Shown: positions 29,830 to 38,273 of the stretch, one piece after another | How positions within the stretch are numbered: position 1 is the stretch's first letter | Layout: every line of letters begins with the position of its first letter | Assembly (NCBI GenBank): GCA_900095095.1 | Contig: FMBT01000583.1 | Location: forward strand, 1-43,960 | Length of the DNA: 43,960 nucleotides | Reading direction: 5' to 3' | Source of the DNA: Fragilariopsis cylindrus CCMP1102 | Lineage: Eukaryota > Bacillariophyta > Bacillariophyceae > Bacillariales > Bacillariaceae | Position numbers and translations under genes: made by a program | Notes under the pieces: generated by a model | The model's input: the letters and a program-made list of their open reading frames with translations, nothing else | The model's database searches: none | What the model was told of the DNA's origin: nothing

Positions 29830-32800
29830 ATCGGGTGTGTTGCTACTATCATTCCTAATGTTGGATGATACGATTTTTCGTTTAATGGAATCGTATGTGA
29901 TGTGGTGTGTACATATTTGTTTGTTGATATATCTAATGTTGCAAGTTCATGTTGTAAATCTCCTATTTCTGGTCTTCGAAATGCTCTTTTTAGTTTGTTC
30001 ACCCTCCTGTCCGTCCATCGTTGTTGTCTCCTGTTCATTGTTGCTGCTGCTGCTACTGTGTATGGTAGTGGTGAATTCAGTAGGTTGCTTTCCAATATAT
30101 CTGTTGCTGATGGTGAAAGTTTATCTTTTAGATGTAGATCTACTTTCTCCGGGTTCATGTAAGTAGTGTGGTCGGCGCTTCCAGTGAATACTTCCATTAG
30201 ATGTTTTGATGCTGGTGATCGATTCGTTGGTCTGTCTCCATACTGTATCTCATCCTTTGAATCGTGCTTAGCTGTTTTGATTGCTCCGGTATTGATGTCC
30301 CAGTACTTGATGTTGTGCATAGTATTTTGATACCCAAGAAAGATACCATCATATGACCATGGGTTCAACGTTGTCGGTCTACTACCCGGCTTCTTCGCTG
30401 TTATCTTGGCTCCAAAGGTAATCAAGCTGTCAAGTGCTGGTATTTGACCTGAAAATGCTTGCAGTGGTGTCATTTTGATCTTACTGTGATATGTACGATT
30501 GTACAGCCATGTTGCATGTAGTAGTGCATCGGCCCAAAACTCTGTTCCTAGTCTTGCTGAGTACATCATACATCTCATTCTTTCCTTCAACGTCCTGTGT
30601 GGTCTTTCCACTATTCCATTTTGTGAAGATGCATCCGCCGCTGTTGAATTGACTTCATATCCATGAGAGTTACATAGCTTTGTGAGCTCGTGTGACTTGG
30701 ATAGTTCACCTCCTCCATCTGTAGTGATCGTCGCTCCAACTTGGTCCGGTAGCAGATCTCCAAAGAAGTCGATATCATCATCTGTTGGTTGAATGATATA
30801 CTGTTGTGCTGTCACCGCTTCGTCGAACGCTCTTGACTTGGCCAAATATCCAGTACCACTTGTTGTGATGATTGCTTTTGAAGGGTTTGTTGTTCTAATA
30901 CCATGTCGTTTGAGGAATTTGTTGATATATTCGATTGGTGGATCTTTATTCTTGATTGGATGAGTCCATAGTTTCCTTGATGATACATCAATGATAGTAA
31001 GGAATCCGATGTATCCGTCTCGACTCTTGGTGATGATTGGTCTTGCTTCACTATTCTTTCCTGCATCTATTTCTAGATTCGATGGTCCACTTACGAAGGC
31101 TAGGTCCATATGGTACGCTTGTCCCGGTATGAAGTTGTCCTTATCTGTTGTTTTCTTGCCTCCCTTCTTGACCATCTTGCCTCTTTCACAGAATGGGCAT
31201 TTGAAAAATGGTGTATTGGTTGGTAAATCGGGGATTCCTTCTACACATTTTCTTGTCTCATTCAATGTTCTTGTTGAGCAATGACCCATCCGTTGATGCC
31301 ATAGTTCCAGTTCCTTCATCTTCTGAGTGTATAATTGGTGTGGTGTGTCCATTGTCTTTAGCTTGACGTCGGTGAATATTGGGTGTGCTTCTTCCTTCAT
31401 CTGTTCGAAGTGATGGGCTCCAATATCAGTAGCCCAAGATTCATTGATTTGTTGATCAATTATTATTCTATCTTCCTTTGCTTGCATATTGTCATTTCTC
31501 TCCATCTGTAGGTCCCGAATTCGATCCGATCTTCGTGTTACTGCTCGTATGATGTGTTTGTTGTTTAATGAGTGTGGTAGTAGGACCTGGTTAGATGTCA
31601 ACCATTCGCCATTGTTAGTGCGTTTCATTTTGATAGATTCTAGTTCATTTTGATTGTAATCTAAAAATCCAATTTTTCCAGTACTATTAGACGTTCCAAG
31701 GTGATAGAACGCGTAATATTTCAATTTATGAGTGAAGTGATAGTTATCTGGTGATAGTACTGTACCACTCGATAGTGGTGTATACAACACGGGCCACTCC
31801 ATAATAGAGCCTTGATCCGACAAAATTTTAATCACGCCTTCACCCAACGCTTGGAGAGTTGTACTTGTCTCATCGTCGGAGAAGACTCCAACGGCTTGTG
31901 GGATTGCGAATTCTTCATAGTTGTGTATGATATCAATCGTGTCAGTTGCTGAGCAGTTAGCTCCAGTATCGCCTTGTGCGTTGATTTCCGTGGTATATTG
32001 TGCTCTTTCATTCTTACTGAATATTTCATTCCCATCTTCATTGTTTGTATTGACTCTCTTATTTAGCTTTTTGATTCTAAATTTTACTCGTACTGATTTT
32101 CGATTTGAGGTTGACTGTAGTTTAACGGCATTGATATTGTATGGTTGTCCGTGTGTTGAACCTAGACTATCGGCCGGCGTGTACGCGGGAGTGAGGTCTG
32201 CTGAAGTGATTGAAAAATTTGATTTTGCTTTAGTCGCGCCGACCAAACTTTGATATGCCTTGCACGTGTTGTATCGATATTCAATCGCGTTGATTATATA
32301 GGCTCCTGTCTCATGCAGTGTTCTCCCTCCATATGTATTGTATTCGCGGATGATGTCCGTGAAGTCTTTTACAGTTCGTGTACTCTTAGTGTTAATTATA
32401 AGACGTGTATCAATTTTCTGTTCGTTTCCCGACTCATGATTGTTAAGTATTTGTTGTGTATTACTGTTCTGTTTGTTTTCTTTCCCACGTGCGTTTGTTA
32501 AGGAATCTTCGATCGTGTTTGTTGGTTCTTGTCCGCATGGGGGATTCGTCAATACTTTACAAACATGTGTCTTCATCTCCGATTCTTTCCCACGTGCGTT
32601 TGTTAAGGAATCTTCGATCGTGTTTGTTGGTTCTTGTCCGCATGGGGGATTCGTCAATACTTTACAAACATGTGTCTTCATCTCCGATTCGGAATTTCCA
32701 TTGATTTTTGATACTTTTTCAATCGTATTCGTTGGAGTTGTCTTAGTTGATTCCCGTGATTGCGTCTTCAGATTTTCCACGCTCTGATTTTTCTGTTTTT

Positions 32801-33230
32801 CCTGTACAATTCTACGTGTCACTGGTAGGATTGTTGGTTCGTTTTCCAGATATTCATTTTTCATTTCCATATTATTGATTTCATTACAAATATTATTTTC
32901 ATTACAAATTTTATCTTTACAAACTGATTCAGTTATTAATCGATTGAATTGATTGACAATGGCTTTCCTTTCGTTATTCAACTGGACGATGGTATTGTTC
33001 GCTGCTTGTTGCTCCTGTAGATCCTTTGTATGGGCTTCGACAAAGCAGTAGTTATGATTGTTATGGTTGGTGTGATGTGGTACGTCTGTTGATATCGTTT
33101 GTTGTTGTTTTTGTTTTGATACTTTGTTGATGATTATATTTTCTTTTATTGATTTGTCTGATGGTGACAATGATATATGTGGTGTTTTCTTGCGTGCAGG
33201 CTGTACCGATCTCTCAGGACAGCATGTTTG
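29826..33230 (-). CDS. Copia pol N-terminal part: protease and integrase
   Basis: The frame is open from directly after the gag TGA (33231-33233) to a TGA at 29826-29828. There is no ATG near its beginning, and it is in phase with the gag C-terminal frame, so it is best read as a gag-pol readthrough product. About the first 300 codons are hydrophilic and include a 35-residue duplication. The protease signature GDTGANCSATD is near 31965. Integrase shows the zinc-binding set LWHQRMGH and CPFCERGKM (31310-31190), catalytic Asp in YHMDLAF, Asp in TTDGGGELS (about 30715), and Glu in QNGIVERPHRTLKERMR (about 30612). The copia GxxLGY-type tail follows as YDGIFLGYQNTMHNIKYWD. The HPTLGMIV motif near the end leads into the RT frame. 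Confidence 0.9.
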   Translation of the reverse strand, partial: QTCCPERSVQPARKKTPHISLSPSDKSIKENIIINKVSKQKQQQTISTDVPHHTNHNNHNYCFVEAHTKDLQEQQAANNTIVQLNNERKAIVNQFNRLITESVCKDKICNENNICNEINNMEMKNEYLENEPTILPVTRRIVQEKQKNQSVENLKTQSRESTKTTPTNTIEKVSKINGNSESEMKTHVCKVLTNPPCGQEPTNTIEDSLTNARGKESEMKTHVCKVLTNPPCGQEPTNTIEDSLTNARGKENKQNSNTQQILNNHESGNEQKIDTRLIINTKSTRTVKDFTDIIREYNTYGGRTLHETGAYIINAIEYRYNTCKAYQSLVGATKAKSNFSITSADLTPAYTPADSLGSTHGQPYNINAVKLQSTSNRKSVRVKFRIKKLNKRVNTNNEDGNEIFSKNERAQYTTEINAQGDTGANCSATDTIDIIHNYEEFAIPQAVGVFSDDETSTTLQALGEGVIKILSDQGSIMEWPVLYTPLSSGTVLSPDNYHFTHKLKYYAFYHLGTSNSTGKIGFLDYNQNELESIKMKRTNNGEWLTSNQVLLPHSLNNKHIIRAVTRRSDRIRDLQMERNDNMQAKEDRIIIDQQINESWATDIGAHHFEQMKEEAHPIFTDVKLKTMDTPHQLYTQKMKELELWHQRMGHCSTRTLNETRKCVEGIPDLPTNTPFFKCPFCERGKMVKKGGKKTTDKDNFIPGQAYHMDLAFVSGPSNLEIDAGKNSEARPIITKSRDGYIGFLTIIDVSSRKLWTHPIKNKDPPIEYINKFLKRHGIRTTNPSKAIITTSGTGYLAKSRAFDEAVTAQQYIIQPTDDDIDFFGDLLPDQVGATITTDGGGELSKSHELTKLCNSHGYEVNSTAADASSQNGIVERPHRTLKERMRCMMYSARLGTEFWADALLHATWLYNRTYHSKIKMTPLQAFSGQIPALDSLITFGAKITAKKPGSRPTTLNPWSYDGIFLGYQNTMHNIKYWDINTGAIKTAKHDSKDEIQYGDRPTNRSPASKHLMEVFTGSADHTTYMNPEKVDLHLKDKLSPSATDILESNLLNSPLPYTVAAAATMNRRQQRWTDRRVNKLKRAFRRPEIGDLQHELATLDISTNKYVHTTSHTIPLNEKSYHPTLGMIVATHPI
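32478..32687 (-). repeat. Two-copy 105-bp in-frame duplication in pol
   Basis: Two apparently identical 105-bp units (about 32478-32582 and 32583-32687) encode a 35-residue segment twice, including KTHVCKVLTNPPCGQEPTNT. It lies in the disordered part before the protease and keeps the frame. Confidence 0.92.
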
Positions 33231-36200
33231 TCACTCTTCCTCTTCATCGTCCTTGGTCCATTCCTCACACTCTTCTCTTATTGTTTCATCTGTTGCGGAG
33301 GTTGGGAGTGATCTCATGACTCTGTTGATCATTACTGGACGGTTTGATTTGTAGTACTTATCTGCATTGGTATCGTAAGTTTCCTTATTTGTTGTTGCAA
33401 ATTTTGTTGCGTGTGATAGTTGAGCTCCGATTCTGCATATCTGATCACCTATACTATGTCCTGCCATCTTACAACATGCACATTGTTTCTTGTTGCGTAG
33501 GGAGTATCTTTGGCTCCCTTCCTTCGAATATCCATTCTCTTTAGGTTTTCCATCGAATGCGTTGATCGACAAGGTGTTGATCTTGTTATTGGATGTGTTG
33601 GGGTAATCTGCAAATAGGTCTGCCAGACCTGTTGTCTTCCAAGTATTGGGTAGAGGTTTCTTTGGGTGTGCGAGGACCCATTGATTGAAGTCTCCACTTA
33701 ATTTGTTGCAATTGATGTATTGTACGATTGAAGTGCTTGGTGGAGCATTTCTTGTGACTGTTGAACTTCCGAGTATGTGGTGTTATGCCTCATTTCATGC
33801 TCTGCTACCGATGCCTGTAGTTCTACTACATATGCACTTGGGGTCATTGTTTTGCTCCAGGTTGGTCCCCATCCTTGTGTGGTGGGTTTCATGAACGCAC
33901 ATGACCTTCTCATGATCGCGTACAGTGCTCCATACCCATTTCGTTCTTCGTGATATGGACTGATTATGTCAAGCATCACCGTATTTGTGATTGGTATGAT
34001 AACTTTCAGTCGTCTCATGATTGCATGGCTGATAGTAGCGATGGTAGTATCCGTTTCATTGTGCATTGGTGGTATGCATGATCCTTTTGGTGATAGGTAT
34101 TTTAGTTCGGTGAGTGGGTATGTTTCTATGAGACAGTCATCATACATCTCGTTGTACAGTTGTTTTGCTTGTTCCATCGTCACCATTGTCTTTACTGGTA
34201 TACAATGTTTGTGCATTGGCATGGTGCCAAACCTTGTTATCGATTTCGAGATATGTCCCAATCTCTTAGTCTCTGCTAGCGCTGCTTCCTCTGCCTGTCG
34301 GGCCTTTCGTATTGCTTGATCTTCCTGAAATCTTTTGTGTGCTTTTGAGAATAGGCCAGTATATTCTTCTGTTTCTCCTGTACTAATATCATCCTCACCC
34401 ATTTTCTCGTTGTACGATTTTTCTTCCTCTGTGGTTGGGTCCGTTTTGGGTGGTCCTCCTCCTCGTGGTCGAAATTCCTTGTCGTCGTTGGTTTGTGTCC
34501 AATCCGTTGCCTTATCTACGTTGGTATGCATCCATTCCGTCGCGATTCGGTCTACTTCTCTTTCAATGTTGCCGGTGGTGATGTCTCCTACGTTGTTATT
34601 CATCCATTTCGTGGCAATTCCATCGATTTCTCTTTCAAGCTTGTCGGTGATGTCTCCTATGTCTGTGACTGATGATGCTACTCCTCTGATATAATGGTCG
34701 ATTGTATCATTGTCCTTGAAGAAATCTATAGAGAATTTCATCAGTGCGTCAGACATTTCCTGTGGGAATGTTTTGATGTAGGCCCGGATTTGAGTTTTGA
34801 TAATCTGTCGAAAATCTGGTCCATCGATTATGGTTGTTAATGCAGCTTTTGATTGGTCTTCTATCATTTGCAGTGTAATAACCAAGTCATCCGTTGCTTT
34901 CTTGGTGAGGGTCGCTAGTTCTGTCTTGGTTGCAATGGATTGTAATCGATTTTCCACGATGATATTTTTCCGGCTTTCCTTATTGATTGATCGTGCCATA
35001 TCACTCAGTCCTAGGATGGAGCTATCACTCGCTGATTTGATTCTTACTATGGCCTCATTCAGTGATGTTTTGATTCTCAATGGATCTAGCTGAGATAGGG
35101 TCCATTGGAGATCTTGTGCTAGTGCATCCTTGTGGTTTTGGAGATCTTGTACTAGTGCATCCGTGTGGTCGGTTAACCTCTTTGCCAGTTTCTTTGCACC
35201 CGAGCGCATGGCTGTCGCATCTGCTGCTGTTAATTGCCTGGATGTATTGATGAGTTGCATGGCTACTTGTGCTGCTTCCAGGTGGTCTGCAAGGACTGTT
35301 GTGGTCGCATCTGCTTCTGCAATTGTTGTGGTTGCTTCCTCAATCCGACTTGTGACTTCATCAATCTTTGAGGTGAGTTCCAACAGTTTTGATTCTGCTT
35401 CCGTAAACATTTGTCTTGTTATCTTCAATTGCTTACTTGCACTTTCTTCCAGCTGTTGCATACGGGTGTTCCTCTTGTCCATATCTTTGTATCTCACTTC
35501 CATCTTTCTGTTCATCATCTCTTCCATCCTCTTATCGATCATTTCTTCTAAGTCTATGCTATTCGATCCAAGTCTACTGCTTTCGTTATCTGTTCCTAGT
35601 ACGCTGGTAGTGTGGTTGCTGTCATTGTCATTGAGCACCTCACTTTTGGTTTCCTCTTGTTCCTGTAAGTATACCTCTTCTTGCTGTTCTAGTCTGTTGA
35701 TTGTATCATCCAGTTCTTCCTTTTCATCATCGTCTAACTCCTCTTGTTCTTCCTTTACATCATCATCTACCTCTTCTTCATTCTCTACTTCTGATTCCTC
35801 TGCGTCCGAATCGAATAGTAATGATATGTCTTGTACCCGTTGTGTTGGTAGTTTCTGTGGTGAGTTTGAGTTTGCTAGGCGCTGCTTTGCTTTCTGGCGA
35901 GAGGAGCTCCTTTCATCTCTTTCTCTTGCTCTCTTTTCTCTCTGCCTGGCACTCTTCACTGTCCATGCACTTCCGGTGTCACTGGAGTCAAGTTCGGTTT
36001 CCTCATCTAAATCCTTCAGTTGTATCTTTGGTGGTGATTCAATGATTCGACGTTCGTTTCCTCTTCTCGCATACGGTGGCTCTGAGGAAGGTGGTGATTT
36101 AACGATTCGGATTGCTTTTCCTACTCTCTCATACGGTGGCTCTGATTGAAATAGGGTTGCATGAAGTGGTGGTGCATACTGGTATCTGCTTCCTGTCGTC

Positions 36201-36571
36201 CATGTCGATGGGGTCCATGCATGTTGTGTACTAAACATCTGCTTTATTAAGTTTTCGATGGCAACATACTTTAGGTCTACCTCCAGTGCTTCATCATGTA
36301 GTGTAGCGAGGTGTGCATGGTGGTCCGATTCTTCATACCGTGAAAATGGCATGAAAGGTTTTATATTGTAAGCGTCATCCTTGTACGGATTGCTTCCGTC
36401 CAGAGGAAAGACTAACTTTAGTGCTTCGATCTCCTCCTCTCTGATTCCTTCATAAGGGATGAAACCTTTAGGTATTGTCCTACCACCCCTCGGTGGTGAC
36501 ATTGGCATTGTGTCCAATGTACTTGTCTGCATCTTACCCGACTTTCTTGAGATCTTGGTCTTTTTAGTCAT
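33231..36571 (-). CDS. Copia gag-like polyprotein with CCHC-type zinc knuckle, one frame change
   Basis: The first frame (36571-33698, 957 codons) starts MTKKTKISRKSGKM and contains Arg/Lys/Glu-rich regions, an acidic stretch (EEVDDDVKEEQEELDDDEKEE) and long helical heptad-like segments (SKLLELTSKIDEVTSRIEE), suggesting coiled-coil assembly of the particle. It ends with TAA at 33698-33700. The frame shifted by -1, open from about 33790, continues with NKLSGDFNQWVLAHPKKPLP, then CACCKMAGHSIGDQIC (about 33437-33484), a zinc knuckle of C-x2-C-x4-H-x6-C form for RNA packaging, and KYYKSNRPVMINRVM, ending at TGA 33231-33233. This gag is unusually long for a copia element. The frame change may be a mutation or a programmed shift; it lies between about 33700 and 33790. 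Confidence 0.82.
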
Positions 36572-36806
36572 GGTACAAGTGTTGTAGAAATTTGTTGTTG
36601 TGCTTTTATTTATTATTTAAGCGATTTTTGCAACTTTATGTCAACGCACGCGCTGTTTTGTATGCTTTGGTACAGTTTTACGTGCACTAACTTGTTTCGT
36701 AAGTCTTCACCGATGTTGCTAATATCGATGTACGTCGTGTGCTAATAACGAAACCCTGTTGTTTAATCTTTATTATATTATCTTTTAACAGTGATAAAAG
36801 ATATAT

Positions 36807-36818
36807 GTTCTCATAACC
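36807..36818 (-). promoter_or_regulatory. Candidate primer-binding site matching a Met-tRNA anticodon loop
   Basis: Directly after the 5' LTR the element strand reads GGTTATGAGAAC. Its first nine bases complement CTCATAACC, the form expected for a CAT-anticodon loop and the start of its 3' stem. Drosophila copia is known to prime from an internal initiator-Met tRNA fragment with a similar site. The match here is short, so the assignment is tentative. Confidence 0.5.
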
Positions 36819-37036
36819 TGTAAATGTATCTAGCTACCTAAGTTCACTAGACTGAAGACCTTCTATGCTATTAACGTATGTAAATAGTGTTTATTAGAAG
36901 TGTGAGCTTAGTAGCTCTCTATGATCAGCATTATCTACTCGTATGGTGTACATGAGGTCTGACCCTGGTCGGTCATACCACTCGTATGGTCTGTCCTGGT
37001 CGGTCATTCCATAGCGACACTCGCCTTACGCCTACA
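36819..37036 (-). repeat. 5' LTR of the copia element
   Basis: 218 bp with TG...CA ends, about 98.6 per cent identical to the left LTR (three substitutions). It should contain the element promoter. Host sequence GTAGTGG follows. Confidence 0.95.
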
Positions 37037-37720
37037 GTAGTGGATGCTGTACCAACACTATTGTTACTAGTGACATACCCATATTGTTGTCTTCCTTTTA
37101 ATGTAGTACCAGTAACATTCCAGTATTTTTTGTCCTTTACCTCTCAATGCAATCTTTACATTTGGAATTTTACAACTAGTGCACAGAAAAATCTCATTCT
37201 CATACATACAGCAGCATTAGTTTTTGTTGCTGTTCCATATTGTTTGTGTTGCAGGAGTAGACAAAAACAACATGCACAAGGAGTGGATGTACCACACCTC
37301 AGTCATACACCTTCATTTACCTCCTCTCTACACATGTGAAAGTTTACAGGAAGTGTACAGCTCACAGCAAATCTTTGCACAGTTTGTAATTGACAAGACT
37401 GAGGATAACCTGCATGTGCATGCACCATGAGTGAATCATTAACCAGGGATATACCAGCAGCAGTATTAATATTTGGCAGCTTTTACATGTAGAACTTTAG
37501 AAGAAGTGCATATCACAGCAAATTCTAACACAATTTGATACTGTGGAGTGGAATGAATAAACCCTGTGTTGGAACATTATGCGCATGCTGCATCAGGAGT
37601 GGATCAACCAGCAGTGATATACAAAATATTCTCAAACAACTTTTACAACAGGCATAAGTACACCAAATTCTCACACAGCAGCAGTTGCTGTTATTGTTGC
37701 TTCATACTGTTTGGTTAACA
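37037..37720. repeat. Degenerate tandem repeat, period about 150-165 bp
   Basis: Three diverged units align by shared landmarks: CATGCACAAGGAGTGGATG near 37271, CATGCACCATGAGTGAATC near 37419, and CATGCTGCATCAGGAGTGG near 37586. Each is followed by a (A/G)TATAC or ATACAC word and, later, a TTTACA...GT(A/G)(C/T)A...CA(C/G)CAAAT(C/T)(C/T)T segment. The stretch right after the LTR (AGTGGATGCTGTACC) looks like part of another unit, so the element may have inserted into the array. Short frames here have no recognisable protein features. Confidence 0.6.
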
Positions 37721-38273
37721 GGAATGTACAAAACCAGCAAGTTGAAAGATGGGAGAAAACACAATAAGGAAAATAGCAATAGGGACCTCAAAGATTCTAG
37801 AGATCATCTAACTATGTTTGGTTCTTTCCTTATCTCTCTCTCTCTCTCTTGCTGTGGAAGCCTGTAGTTGGGCTGAAATAGCTAGCTCCACTACCTTGTA
37901 TGCTTTTACACTGTACATGATGGTGGAACCCAGCTTTGACCGGGGGGGGGGGGTCTGTTGTTTACATACCCATACTACTGTATACCTAGCTACATCTAGC
38001 TACGTGTTGCAAAAATCGTCTCCGTGTCTCTAAAAATTACTTGAACAACTCGTGTATCGTGAACGAAAGAAATGTGGAAAATTCGAAGAATACCATATTA
38101 CTATATAGACCTATTAATTTCGAATGCGTTTTTTTTTAGCTTGTTAATGCTTTTTCTTTTCTTTTTTAAATCTTTTCATGTGTAGTAGTTTACTATTTAG
38201 AATTGGCGTATGTACGGGTTATTTGTTGCTGCTGTGGTTTATAACGCTGTTGCACTATCACTATCACCTTTAT
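37721..38273. other. Intergenic region with a 12-G run
   Basis: No supported gene. It contains a TC dinucleotide run near 37833-37850 and a run of 12 G at 37942-37953, unusual in this AT-rich context. The right end carries the 3' end of the minus-strand desaturase gene. Confidence 0.5.

Larger units (their letters stand above)
27368..37036 (-). mobile_element. Complete Ty1/copia LTR retrotransposon (CoDi-like)
   Basis: A 9,669-bp element read on the minus strand: 5' LTR (36819-37036), candidate primer-binding site, gag with zinc knuckle, protease, integrase, reverse transcriptase, RNase H, polypurine tract, 3' LTR (27368-27585). Integrase before RT places it in Ty1/copia (Pseudoviridae-type order). 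The LTRs differ at only 3 of 218 positions, so insertion is relatively recent. GTAGT follows the right LTR directly and lies 3 bp outside the left LTR, a probable 5-bp target duplication with a small terminal discrepancy. The unusually long gag and the QVDD polymerase motif fit diatom CoDi elements, as inference. The reading frames are broken or recoded at three places (gag frame change, gag-pol TGA, pol-RT overlap). Confidence 0.93.

Noticed and set aside
35130..36149. 339-codon plus-strand frame, Ser/Val/Leu-rich
   Set aside because: It is antisense to the gag coding frame of the copia element. Its composition is what the complement of Glu/Asp/Lys-rich codons gives; no motif of its own.
37942..37953. 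Run of 12 G as a possible G-quadruplex or functional element
   Set aside because: A single short homopolymer with no partner G-tracts nearby; could be a sequencing or slippage feature.
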